From NCBI RefSeq assembly GCF_900699765.1, contig NZ_CAADHO010000011.1, positions 8,623-72,622 on the forward strand: 64,000 nucleotides of DNA, given 5' to 3'. A program made the position numbers and the translations under genes. How positions within the stretch are numbered: position 1 is the stretch's first letter; each line of letters begins with the position of its first letter. The notes under the pieces are model-generated. The model did not search any database, had not been told where the DNA came from, and saw nothing but the letters and a program-made list of their open reading frames with translations. Shown here one piece after another: positions 34,596-43,024 of the stretch. This stretch comes from Desulfoluna butyratoxydans (GTDB lineage Bacteria; Desulfobacterota; Desulfobacteria; Desulfobacterales; Desulfolunaceae).

Positions 34596-35987
34596 ATGAC
34601 CAAGCAGCAAGGCATACTGTGCAACCGAACCCCCATCGGAACCAAAGCAAAACTCCAGGAACTCCTCGGGGACAAGGGCGGCGCCCAGTACTACAAAGAG
34701 ATGGAGAGCCTCGACGTGGACGTCCCGGCGTTGAAGGCCCTTTTGAAAAACACGTTGAAATCACGGCTCAAGACCTGGCTGAACTCCTGCATGCGATGCG
34801 GGCTCTGCGCCGACTCCTGCTTTCTTTATATCGCCAACGACAAAGACCCCAAGCAGGTCCCCTCCTACAAGATCCAGTCCACCCTGGGTGAGCTGGTGCG
34901 TCGAAAAGGGGAGGTGGACACCGCTTTTATGATGCACTGCATGGATGTGGCCTGGTCCCAGTGCACCTGCTGCAACCGGTGCGCCATGTATTGCCCCATG
35001 GGCATCGACATGGGGGTGATGTTCTCCTATCTGCGCGGGGTGCTCTTCTCCCAGGGATTCGTGCCGTGGGAGATGAAGATCGGATCGGGCATGCACCGGG
35101 TCTATCGCGCCCAGATGGACATCACCACCGAGGACTGGGTGGACACCTGCCAGTGGATGGAAGAGGAGACCGAAGAGGAGTGGCCGGGCCTTGAAATCCC
35201 CGTGGACAAAGAGGACGCCGACATCATCTACACCGTCAACGCCCGCGAGGCCAAGCACTACCCCGAAGACCTCGCCGACGCAGCGGTCCTCTTTCACCTG
35301 GCCGGGGAAAACTGGACCGTTCCTTCCGAAGGGTGGGAAGAGACAAGCCTGGCCATGTTCGCCGGAGACTGGGAAGCCTCCACCATGCAGGTGAAGTCCG
35401 TTTACTCCGCCATCGACCGGTTGAAGCCCAAGCGCATGGTGGTTACCGAGTGCGGCCACGCCTACCGGGCCACGGTGACCGAAGGCCCCTACTGGGCGGG
35501 CATCAAATCGGGCAAAGCCCCGGTGGACAGCCTGCACTACGTGGAGTGGGTGGCCGAAGCCCTGCGCACGGGCAAGCTCAAGATCGACCCGGCCAAACGG
35601 ATCAAGGAGCCCGTGACCTTCCAGGACTCCTGCAACTACATCCGCAATGCAGGCCTGGCCGACGACGCCCGGTACATCATGAGTCAGATCGCCGAGGATT
35701 TTCGCGAGATGACCCCCAACCGCGAACACAACTACTGCTGCGGCGGGGGAGGGGGCATGAACGGCATCGGACGATACCGGGAACAGCGGAACATCGGCCT
35801 GAAAGTCAAGCGAGACCAGATCCTTGAGACCGGAGCCAAGCTGGTGATCTCTCCCTGCCATAACTGCTGGGACGCCATCCGGGACCTGGAGGAGGTCTAC
35901 CACATCGGGATCCGGTGGTCTTTCCTGAAACCCCTGCTCATTCCCATGGTGGTGGTGCCGGATCATCTGACACACAATGAGGAATAA
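34596..35987 (+). CDS. CCG-domain iron-sulfur protein, HdrD/DsrK/TmcB-like (copy 2)
   Basis: 463 residues, near-identical to copy 1 over long stretches (for example the block from MMHCMDVAW to YLRG, and from PKRMVVTECGHAYRATV onward). It is the most conserved pair of the duplication. The ferredoxin motifs are CMRCGLCADSC and CTCCNRCAMYC; the CCG motif is YCCGGGGGMNGIGRYR. It lies 41 bases after the cytochrome b gene. The strong conservation of this cytoplasmic subunit compared with the cytochrome suggests that the two complexes share a cytoplasmic substrate and differ in periplasmic partner; that is inference. Confidence 0.88.
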   Translation: MTKQQGILCNRTPIGTKAKLQELLGDKGGAQYYKEMESLDVDVPALKALLKNTLKSRLKTWLNSCMRCGLCADSCFLYIANDKDPKQVPSYKIQSTLGELVRRKGEVDTAFMMHCMDVAWSQCTCCNRCAMYCPMGIDMGVMFSYLRGVLFSQGFVPWEMKIGSGMHRVYRAQMDITTEDWVDTCQWMEEETEEEWPGLEIPVDKEDADIIYTVNAREAKHYPEDLADAAVLFHLAGENWTVPSEGWEETSLAMFAGDWEASTMQVKSVYSAIDRLKPKRMVVTECGHAYRATVTEGPYWAGIKSGKAPVDSLHYVEWVAEALRTGKLKIDPAKRIKEPVTFQDSCNYIRNAGLADDARYIMSQIAEDFREMTPNREHNYCCGGGGGMNGIGRYREQRNIGLKVKRDQILETGAKLVISPCHNCWDAIRDLEEVYHIGIRWSFLKPLLIPMVVVPDHLTHNEE

Positions 35988-36427
35988 TAACAAGCCTCTA
36001 TCAATGGCTTGGATTGCCGTTTTCCACTGGGAACGCCCCTTTCATAAGGAAAAAAACACCCCATGGACGGTAATTGATTGAACTTTGAAAAAATAACTGC
36101 TTTAGTTAGTAGTTAGTTATGACCCGTCTCCCCCGGCTGCAACTCGGCACCCGGGGGAGGCCATGGCATGGCACCGGAAACCAGGAGCCAGGGACATGAA
36201 GCGTATGACGGCGACAGCATGGGACGTGCCGGTCTGCGGGGGAGACCCCTTCCGCACCCCGACGCCGTGTCCGTCCCAAAGCCCGGCCCCTTCGGTTTTC
36301 CTTGCCCGTGTCACCCGGTCTCCCTGCACCAACCTCCCTTTGCCTCTCTCTTCCCGTTTCCCCTGACCTCTTTCGTCGAACCATTCGATCGAGTTTGATG
36401 CTGACACTTCAGACAGGCAGGTTCCTT
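35988..36427. other. Intergenic, nothing assigned
   Basis: 440 bases. It contains a small run of TAGT/TTAG direct repeats at about 36101-36120 and a pyrimidine-rich stretch at 36290-36370. I see no gene, no terminator with a clear stem and no confident promoter. Confidence 0.45.
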
Positions 36428-37330
36428 ATGTTCAAAAACATTCTGTTCACCACCACCGCGTCGCCCATCTGCGACGAAGCCGCCCGGTTTGCCTACAACC
36501 TGGCCGAAAAATTACACTCCGGTTTAAAAGTCCTTCACATCTACGGGTTGCCCTCCCACGGCTTTACAGCCCAGGTCCAGGCGTACTCCCCCGAAAGCGA
36601 GGACGTGCCGGACGCGGATTACGAAACGCTCCTGACCCGTGAAATCCGGGCTTCCCACGAACACCTTGCGAACAAATCCATGGATTGCGAGGTGGTGGTT
36701 AAACCCGGGATCCCCGCAACGGAAATCCTGCGCCGGGCCAGGGCCTGGGAGAGCGACCTCATCGTCATGGGGACCCACACCCGGCTGGATTGCACCGGGG
36801 CGTCCCTTGCGTTTCGCAACACCGTGGGCAACACCATGCAGAAGGTGGCAAAAAGCGCCAGGGCACCGGTCCTTATCATCAACCGTTTCTGTCCCCTTCC
36901 GCACTGGAATTTCAAGAACATTGTCTTTGCCACCGACCTTTCGCAGGCATCGGACGCCGCCTTTGCCTTTGCCGTGAAGATCGCCCGGAAGTCCGGGGCA
37001 ACCCTTCACCTGCTCCATACCCTGGAGATCTCCGGGATCCCCGAAGATCCCGTTGCCATGGACAGGCGCCTGGCCCACGTGCGGGCAGCCGTGGAAGCCC
37101 GTTTTCTAAGCCGCACCGGGGATTTCACCAACATGGAGGTGGAGGTGTGCGAAGGGACCCCGTACGTTGAGATCCTGAAGCTGACCCGCAGGTGCCACGG
37201 AGACCTTGTTGTCATGGCGCACCATGGCAAAGGACCGGAGGAGAGCCCGGCCATGGGCGGAACCCTGGAGCAGGTTGTCATACGGGCCTCCTGTCCGGTG
37301 GTGAGCGTCAACCACGGCGAAAAGGGATAA
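36428..37330 (+). CDS. Tandem universal stress protein (two UspA domains)
   Basis: 300 residues made of two Usp domains (about 1-150 and 155-300). The first has the ATP-loop type sequence DLIVMGTHTRLDCTGASLAF, the second DLVVMAHHGKGPEESPAMGG; the G-x2-G-x9-G(S/T) pattern is degenerate in both, so nucleotide binding is uncertain. Tandem Usp proteins of this size are common in anaerobic deltaproteobacteria. The ATG at 36428 begins the conserved N-terminus (MFKNILFTTTAS). The open frame runs upstream without a ribosome site. Confidence 0.85.
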   Translation: MFKNILFTTTASPICDEAARFAYNLAEKLHSGLKVLHIYGLPSHGFTAQVQAYSPESEDVPDADYETLLTREIRASHEHLANKSMDCEVVVKPGIPATEILRRARAWESDLIVMGTHTRLDCTGASLAFRNTVGNTMQKVAKSARAPVLIINRFCPLPHWNFKNIVFATDLSQASDAAFAFAVKIARKSGATLHLLHTLEISGIPEDPVAMDRRLAHVRAAVEARFLSRTGDFTNMEVEVCEGTPYVEILKLTRRCHGDLVVMAHHGKGPEESPAMGGTLEQVVIRASCPVVSVNHGEKG

Positions 37331-37465
37331 TCACCCGTAAGGAATCGCCGCCTGCGTTCATATTTTGGTTTGTTCCCGGCTCTCTTTGGGCTATGAATGA
37401 AGGTAGGTTCCCTTTGCGACCGTCCTCATCCTCATCCTGAGACCCAACAATACGGAGGTATACCT

Positions 37466-38257
37466 GTGTCCCGACCCAAAAACGCCATGGAGATATTCAA
37501 GCACCTGGAGAAATCCAATTGCCGGGAGTGCGGCGAAAAGAGCTGTCTGGCCTTTGCCGGAGCGGTGTTTACCGGCGCCAAGTCCATAGACGCCTGCCCC
37601 AGGGCAGACGAGGCCACACGGGCCCTGTTCAGGGGCGGGGCAGGGGAGACCGGAGACAATGGCGATATCTATCTTGCCGCCCTCCAGGAAAAAATGGGGA
37701 CCTGCGATTTTGACGAGGCATCCCGGCGCATCGGGGCAACGCTGTCCGGCGAGGTGCTGACCCTCAAAGTGCTGGGCAAGGATGTGGGGGTGGATCACCA
37801 GGGCCGGTTTCACACCGACCTGCACGTAAACCCTTACCTTGGGGTGCCCTTTCTCAACCATGTCCTGGACGGCAAGGGCGTTCCGGCCAAAGGGCAGTGG
37901 GTCTCTTATCGGGATATTCCGGGAGGGCGCGAGCAGTACAACCTGTTTCACCGGCGCTGCGAGGAGAACCTTCTGCGCCTGGCGGACGGACACACCGGCC
38001 TGTTTGACGACCTGGTGCATCTCTTCGACGCAAAAGAGGTGCCGCCCCAGTTCCAGTCGGACATCTCGGTGGTCCTTCATTTTTTCCCCACGGTTCCCTT
38101 TATGATCTGCTACTGCAACGATCAGGACGGCCTGGGTTCAGCCGTGAATGTTTATTACGACAGCACCGCCATCGAAAACGTGGACGCTGAATCCCTGTTT
38201 TACCTCGGCGTGGGATTCACGTATATGCTGGAGCGCCTGGCCCTTCGGCACGGGTAA
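37466..38257 (+). CDS. DUF3786 protein with N-terminal Fe-S motif
   Basis: 263 residues. An N-terminal iron-sulfur motif of the type in corrinoid/CO dehydrogenase subunits is visible as NCRECGEKSCLAFAGAVF (residues 15-32), with a further cysteine in IDACPRADE. The rest matches the DUF3786 family (DVGVDHQGRFHTDLHVNPYL; FPTVPFMICYCNDQDGLGS). The function of this family is not known to me; the Fe-S part suggests a redox or corrinoid-linked role. The GTG at 37466 is chosen because GGAGGTA lies just upstream. It lies 135 bases after the Usp gene. Confidence 0.8.
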   Translation: MSRPKNAMEIFKHLEKSNCRECGEKSCLAFAGAVFTGAKSIDACPRADEATRALFRGGAGETGDNGDIYLAALQEKMGTCDFDEASRRIGATLSGEVLTLKVLGKDVGVDHQGRFHTDLHVNPYLGVPFLNHVLDGKGVPAKGQWVSYRDIPGGREQYNLFHRRCEENLLRLADGHTGLFDDLVHLFDAKEVPPQFQSDISVVLHFFPTVPFMICYCNDQDGLGSAVNVYYDSTAIENVDAESLFYLGVGFTYMLERLALRHG

Positions 38258-38379
38258 CAATGGACATGCGCCGACGTGCCTCGGGACCTGAACCAATATA
38301 AGGTTGGGAGAGGCCCTCTTCTTCCGGTGGTCGCAGGGGAGGAGCCCCTTTCGGAACGAGAGCTGCATGGAGGTGAGCC

Positions 38380-38874
38380 ATGACAGGAAAAGGAGAAAAA
38401 AAAGATGAGAGGAAAAACCTGAGAACCCTTGGAATGACCCTGGGAGGCATGCTGCTTCTGGTGGTGATGCTCACAGGGCCCGCCTTGGCCGAGTTCAAGG
38501 TGGATGAAAAAAAAGGGGTGGTTGTCGACACCGCCACAGGGCTCATGTGGCAACGCCAGACAGGCAATGACAATGAGGCCCTGACCTGGGCCCAAGCGGT
38601 GGCCTACTGCAAAAAACTCGACCTGGCCGGGTACGACGACTGGCGCCTGCCCAGCTCCGATGAACTCCAGAGTATCATTAACTACCTGAGCTACGACCCT
38701 GCGGTGGACCCCCGGGTTTTTCCGGACACGGCGTCCTCGGGGTACTGGTCCTCCACAACCTACGAAGCCAATTCCGGCTATGCCTGGCGCATCGATTTCT
38801 ACTATATCGGGTACGTCAACATCAGCAACAAAGCGAATCACTATTATGTTCGGGCCGTGAGGTCCCTTCCGTAA
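38380..38874 (+). CDS. Exported DUF1566 (Lcl C-terminal domain) protein
   Basis: 164 residues with a signal peptide (lysine-rich start, hydrophobic residues about 22-38, cut after ALA). One DUF1566 domain follows, with the characteristic TATGLMWQRQ, LTWAQAVAYCKKLDLAGYDDWRLPSSDEL and SGYWSSTTYE segments. The family is related to C-type-lectin-like folds and is found on exported proteins; the ligand is unknown. GGAGG lies 7 bases before the ATG. It is a single gene. Confidence 0.82.
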   Translation: MTGKGEKKDERKNLRTLGMTLGGMLLLVVMLTGPALAEFKVDEKKGVVVDTATGLMWQRQTGNDNEALTWAQAVAYCKKLDLAGYDDWRLPSSDELQSIINYLSYDPAVDPRVFPDTASSGYWSSTTYEANSGYAWRIDFYYIGYVNISNKANHYYVRAVRSLP

Positions 38875-39082
38875 AGCGCCTCTGCCCACAGGCCGTACGG
38901 GGCGGTGACGTTTTTTTCCTGCTTCCTGCGGGCATGATGGTGGTAGCGTACGCTGAAAGGGCAAAGGAGACGCCTCTTTTGCCGAGGGTACCCTTGTGCC
39001 CGTGATACGGATGCGTTCCCCTTTGGGCCAAGGTCAACAAGGGCACGGTGCTGGTGCCCGTCAGATATGAGACAGGATGATT

Positions 39083-40216
39083 ATGGATGAAGATTTGGTG
39101 ACACTGCGGCAGGCGCTGCATCGCATACCCGAAGCCTCCGGGCAGGAGGAGAAAACAGCAGGGATGGTTGCCGACTGGCTCGCTGGCTGTGACCACCACG
39201 GCATGGTGAGGGATTTGGGCGGCCACGGGGTGGCGGTTTTTTTTGACGGGACGTCCACCGGAGAGACCCTTCTTTTCCGGGCCGACCTAGACGGGGTGCC
39301 CGTAACCGAGATGACGGGCCTTCCCTATGCATCGGTCCACAAGGGGTTGTCCCATGCCTGCGGCCACGACGGGCACACGGCCATCCTCTGCGGCCTGGCC
39401 CGTGAACTCTCAAAGTCGCCCCCTAAGCGGGGGCGGGTGGTGCTTCTCTTTCAACCGGCCGAAGAGACCGGGGCCGGGGCCGATGCCGTGATCAAGGATC
39501 CTCGGTTTCAGGGCATCATCCCGGACCGGGTCTTTGCCCTCCACAACCTGCCCGGCAGACCCCTGGGGCAGGTGTGCGTGCCGGACAGGCTTTTTGCCTG
39601 CGCCTCCCTGGGCATGGATATCCATCTTTCCGGCACGCCGAGCCATGCTGCCTGGCCCGAGCACGGGAACTCCCCCATGCCCATTGTGCAAGCGCTCCTG
39701 GCCGATGAGGGCCTGCTGTCAAGGGAACAGGGCGAACCGTTTTTCATGAGCACGGTGACCCATCTTCAGGTGGGAGGGCCCGGGTTCGGGGTGAGCCCCG
39801 GCGAAGCGCGGGTGCAGCTCACCCTGCGGGGGGAGGCGGACGCATACCTGCATTACCGCATGTCCCGTATCAAGGAGGCGTTGGAGGAGAAAAGCGGGCT
39901 TTCAGGCCTGGGGTGCGAGGTGATGGTGACCAATGAGTTTCCGGGAACACCCGTGGACCGGGAGATGGCTGAAATGGTGATGGAGGCCGCCACCGATGCG
40001 GGCCTGGACGTCACCACACTCTCCGAGCCCATGAGGTGGAGTGAGGACTTCGGGTGGTTCACCCACCGCTACCCCGGGGTGATGGTGGGGCTGGGCTGCG
40101 GCGAGGGGCCGCAGCTTCACAACGCAGATTACAACTTTCCGGACGCCCTTCTCGGGCCGGGCATTGCCCTGTTTTCCGCCATCATCCGGACATGTCAGCG
40201 CAGCATGACCCCCTGA
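39083..40216 (+). CDS. M20-family amidohydrolase (N-acyl amino acid / hippurate hydrolase type)
   Basis: 377 residues, standard length. Metal-binding and catalytic parts are visible: LFRADLDGVPV, SHACGHDGHTAILCGLAREL, and LLFQPAEETGAGA with the base/metal glutamates. A dimerisation domain follows (AGTPSHAAWPEHG-like, here SGTPSHAAWPEHG), then MRWSEDFGWFTHRYPGVMVGLG, which resembles the end of the family. It would remove an acyl group from an amide such as an N-acyl amino acid in the cytosol. The ATG at 39083 is preferred over 39077 because AGGA then has about 6-base spacing. Confidence 0.88.
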   Translation: MDEDLVTLRQALHRIPEASGQEEKTAGMVADWLAGCDHHGMVRDLGGHGVAVFFDGTSTGETLLFRADLDGVPVTEMTGLPYASVHKGLSHACGHDGHTAILCGLARELSKSPPKRGRVVLLFQPAEETGAGADAVIKDPRFQGIIPDRVFALHNLPGRPLGQVCVPDRLFACASLGMDIHLSGTPSHAAWPEHGNSPMPIVQALLADEGLLSREQGEPFFMSTVTHLQVGGPGFGVSPGEARVQLTLRGEADAYLHYRMSRIKEALEEKSGLSGLGCEVMVTNEFPGTPVDREMAEMVMEAATDAGLDVTTLSEPMRWSEDFGWFTHRYPGVMVGLGCGEGPQLHNADYNFPDALLGPGIALFSAIIRTCQRSMTP

Positions 40217-40281
40217 CCCGGCTCGCCCGAAGGGTGAGAAAATCAGGATGTTTTCTCATGAAATATCCGGGCCAGGACAGA

Positions 40282-40629
40282 TCAGGTGCTCCACAACCCG
40301 GAGTTGGAATTGAACACCGCCTGGAAGCGAAGGCGCGGGGCCTCATTGCCGTTTTCGTCCCGGGGCTCGGTCGTCTCAAATCCGGAGGCGTCTTCCTTGG
40401 CCGGGGGGCGGATGGTCACCCTTCCCCTGGAAGAGCAGGTGCACTCAGCGCCCTTGAACAAAAGGGAGAAGGGGGCGCGGACAAAACAGGATTGGGGCCT
40501 GTCTGTGCGGGACTCGGGCAACGTGTTGTCCGTCAGGGCAAACTTGCGTTCCTTGCCTTCGCTGTTTGTTATGGAAAAACCCGTTGCTTTACCCTTGATA
40601 TCGTGGTTGGTTGAAAATGGCTTGAGCAT
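40282..40629 (-). CDS. Hypothetical protein, 115 residues
   Basis: Soluble protein without recognisable family. Two features support it as a real gene: AGGAG lies 6 bases before the ATG, and the codon pattern is plausible. The sequence has a strand-rich N-terminal half (GKATGFSITNSEGKERKFALTDN) and two close cysteines (AECTCSSRG). A reading frame on the opposite strand is almost as long but lacks a ribosome site. Confidence 0.6.
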   Translation of the reverse strand: MLKPFSTNHDIKGKATGFSITNSEGKERKFALTDNTLPESRTDRPQSCFVRAPFSLLFKGAECTCSSRGRVTIRPPAKEDASGFETTEPRDENGNEAPRLRFQAVFNSNSGLWST

Positions 40630-41042
40630 GGAATTCTCCTGATTCTTAAAGAATGAAAAACAGCGACTTACAACCCGTCACACATCCCTGCAACCCCGTC
40701 TGTCCCATGGGGAAAGCAGGCGCTTTATCCGTTCCGCGGCAGGCCGGATCGACCCGAAAGGCGTGTCAGCCTTGCGGGATGGCCCAATGGTTTGGCTGCT
40801 TCATGATGGCTGGTGCCCGGGCCTGGCCCGGCGCCTTCGGTCTGGGAGCCTGATGGAGAGGTGGGTTTTGGTAGAAAAACGCAGTGGGGATGTGGAGACG
40901 TGGGGGTGTCCGACCGTTTACGGATGATTGAATTATGTCACGGCACGGAATGAATATGAAGTGTTATTTTTCTAAACATTGATATAAATATTGAGATGTT
41001 GCGATACGTATTACCCTGAAAGAAACCCGGCGCGCTCACGCG
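40630..41042. other. Intergenic, nothing assigned
   Basis: 413 bases between two minus-strand genes, AT-rich in its last third (about 40920-41010). I see no gene, hairpin or repeat I can support. Confidence 0.45.
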
Positions 41043-41732
41043 TCAGGAGGCGCGGCCGAAGATGAGGAGGGCTGGGGTGATCTCGGAGGTGGGCAGGGTG
41101 CCCGTCACCCAGTCATCGAGGATGCCGGTGAGGGCGGAGAGCGGTTTGTAGCCCTGGTTGAGCACCGATGCCGCCTCGCCTTCCCTGAGAACCAGGGCGG
41201 GAAAGGCCAGGGCGTTGTAGTCCCGGGCCAGGGCAAAATCGTCGAAGGTCTCTGCACGGACGGAGTCGCTTTGTGCAAGGGGCAGAAACTGCTCCGGGGA
41301 CACGCCGATCCCTTTGGCGAGGTCGCAGAGGATCTCCGGCCGCGTTATGTCTTTCATTTCCAGGTAAAACGCGTGATGAAGGGCCCGATAGTAAGGCAGG
41401 GCCAGGGCAGGGTTCAGGCGCCTGACGGCAACAAAGGCCCGGCTGGCCGGTGCCGAGTCGTAGAGAAAATCCGGGGCATCTGCCAGCAGGTGGCCGTTGA
41501 TGGGCTGGCCCGTGGCCCGGGTCACCCCGTGCCAGTTTTCAAGGAGCTTCGGCTTGATGGCGTCGGTGATGGCAATGGGGTCCTCCACCCGCAGTCCCCC
41601 CATGATAAACCGGAAGGGAACCGAAGACCCGAGGCGCTCCATGAGGGCATCAAGGACCGGCTCAAATCCGAAGCACCAGGCGCACATAGGGTCGCCCACA
41701 TAAATAATCTCTTTGTCCGTTGTCTGGCTCAC
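41043..41732 (-). CDS. DsbA-family thioredoxin-fold protein (FrnE-like)
   Basis: 229 residues. A thioredoxin-fold active site reads DPMCAWCFGF near residues 14-23, i.e. C-x2-C followed by a helical insertion, as in FrnE/2-hydroxychromene isomerase-like DsbA proteins. There is no signal peptide, so it is probably cytoplasmic, unlike classical DsbA. The family includes disulfide isomerases and oxidoreductases; the substrate is unknown. The GTG at 41732 is chosen because GGAGG lies 9 bases upstream; the upstream in-frame ATG has none. Confidence 0.8.
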   Translation of the reverse strand: MSQTTDKEIIYVGDPMCAWCFGFEPVLDALMERLGSSVPFRFIMGGLRVEDPIAITDAIKPKLLENWHGVTRATGQPINGHLLADAPDFLYDSAPASRAFVAVRRLNPALALPYYRALHHAFYLEMKDITRPEILCDLAKGIGVSPEQFLPLAQSDSVRAETFDDFALARDYNALAFPALVLREGEAASVLNQGYKPLSALTGILDDWVTGTLPTSEITPALLIFGRAS

Positions 41733-41819
41733 GTCTTTCGTCCTCCGGTTCCCCGTTTGATCATCACAAGATCCCACTTATACCATACCTTGCCCCCAGC
41801 TCAAGGCGCCTTTTTGGCG

Positions 41820-42869
41820 CTACAGGTCCCCCATACGGAGAATCACGGAAAACGCATCGATGAGGGCCCAGGCCGTATCGTCCTGCCGCAGCCCCAGGTC
41901 ATCGTCCCCGGAGCGGGTCATGAGGGCGCAGACCTCGGTGCCGTCCTTGAGACCGAGGATCACCTCTGTTGTGTTTCCACCTTTAATAATACGGCGCACC
42001 TTTCCTTCAAGGGTGTTGGCGCAGCTGGTCAGGGGCGGGTGGGGCCCTGCGGCCACCAGGACCCAGGGGGCCTTTACTTCGGCGGTGAGAAGGGTTCCCG
42101 GCTTCAGGGCCAGGCGGTCGGCGCTTTCATTGGTAATGATGGCGGTGATGGGGTAGCCCCCCAGGGTGTCCAGGGTGACCACCGTCTGGATCTCTCCGGA
42201 AACCATGCTGGCCACCTTTCCGGCAAAGCTGTTCCTTGCGCTTGTTTTGATCCTGCTCTCGCGTCGGGTGACATGGGCCACCACCCGCTGCATGTCCTGT
42301 TCGGAAAAATCGAGCCAGGAGGCGGTCAGACCTGCCGTGCTGTGGCCGAGCATCTTCTGAACCACGGGAAGGGGCAGGTTGCTGCGCAAGAGCTCCAGGG
42401 CACGGGACCGGCGGATGACGTTGGGGCTTCCCATGGCCTTGGCCAGCCCGCAGGACTCTGCCTGTTCATAGAACTTTCTTCGCACATGCCCCGGATCCAC
42501 GGAAAAAGGGGCTTCGGTGGATGGCGGCAGGACCTCGAGGATTCCCTCGGCCACGTGGGGAGGGATCTGGACATCCCGGTACCCGGCGGACCGGCTTCCG
42601 ATATGCACGGTGTGGCCCGTAAAGTCGATCTGATCGGTGGAGGCGATGCCCAGGATTTCCCCTAAACGGGCACCGGTGTAGCGAATGAGCAGGAAGATGC
42701 AGAAAATTCTCTGCCGGGACCTTCGCACGTCGGAGCGCCGTGCAGCCGAGACCCAGTCCCGAAAGGCTGTTTCCAGGGCGGCCAGCTGAACAGGGTCGAG
42801 GGTGCGCTCCTCCTCGGAAGGCGTGAGGATGGTCGATGGGTTGGCGGATGCATGCGGCGGTGTTTTCAT
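41820..42869 (-). CDS. tunR: TunR-type tungstate-responsive regulator (recombinase-fold DNA-binding domain plus MOP domains)
   Basis: 349 residues. The first half (about 20-195) has the tyrosine-recombinase fold: RYTGARLGEILG carries the first catalytic arginine. The H-x-x-R box is RRSR, and in MLGHSTAGLTASWLDFS the catalytic tyrosine is replaced by tryptophan, so recombination should not occur. The second half holds two molybdate/tungstate-binding MOP/TOBE domains (ARNSFAGKVASMVSG; CANTLEGKVRRIIKGGNTTEVILGL). This combination is the TunR family of sulfate reducers that senses tungstate or molybdate. I prefer the ATG at 42869, which sits about 7 bases after a perfect -10 box, so the transcript would be leaderless; 42878 overlaps the -10. 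It is divergent from a TauE-type gene. Confidence 0.88.
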   Translation of the reverse strand: MKTPPHASANPSTILTPSEEERTLDPVQLAALETAFRDWVSAARRSDVRRSRQRIFCIFLLIRYTGARLGEILGIASTDQIDFTGHTVHIGSRSAGYRDVQIPPHVAEGILEVLPPSTEAPFSVDPGHVRRKFYEQAESCGLAKAMGSPNVIRRSRALELLRSNLPLPVVQKMLGHSTAGLTASWLDFSEQDMQRVVAHVTRRESRIKTSARNSFAGKVASMVSGEIQTVVTLDTLGGYPITAIITNESADRLALKPGTLLTAEVKAPWVLVAAGPHPPLTSCANTLEGKVRRIIKGGNTTEVILGLKDGTEVCALMTRSGDDDLGLRQDDTAWALIDAFSVILRMGDL

Positions 42870-42876
42870 GGAGGGC

Positions 42877-42905
42877 ATTATAGCGACAGATCCGTTTATT
42901 TCCAA
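42877..42905 (-). promoter_or_regulatory. Promoter of tunR, leaderless
   Basis: TTGGAA (42900-42905) and TATAAT (42877-42882) with exactly 17 bases between them on the minus strand. The expected start is near 42870, at the ATG of the gene. Confidence 0.7.
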
Positions 42906-42911
42906 GGAAAT
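42898..42911. promoter_or_regulatory. ATTTCCAAGGAAAT operator between tunR and the TauE-type gene
   Basis: A 6-bp inverted repeat around a 2-base centre. It covers the -35 of tunR and lies 4 bases before the -35 of the divergent gene. A further half site GGAAAT lies at 42927-42932 within the divergent promoter spacer. It is a natural candidate for TunR autoregulation. Confidence 0.55.
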
Positions 42912-42915
42912 CGGG

Positions 42916-42945
42916 TTGACATGGTTGGAAATCGGGTGGTACAAG
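42916..42945 (+). promoter_or_regulatory. Promoter of the TauE/SafE-type gene
   Basis: TTGACA (42916-42921) and TACAAG after 18 bases. The predicted operator lies directly upstream, with a half site in the spacer. Confidence 0.55.
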
Positions 42946-43024
42946 TGACATGTAAATTATAAAAACCGTGCCAATTGACCAACAGGCGCACTTCATGACA
43001 ACCCCCTGTTCAAAGGAGGTGACC

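Noticed and set aside
40286..40642. Plus-strand open frame opposite the small gene 40282-40629
   Set aside because: The minus-strand frame has AGGAG at the right distance and the plus-strand frame has none.
41820..42869. Possible active phage integrase marking a mobile island
   Set aside because: The catalytic tyrosine is replaced and two MOP domains are fused; no attachment sites or phage genes are present.
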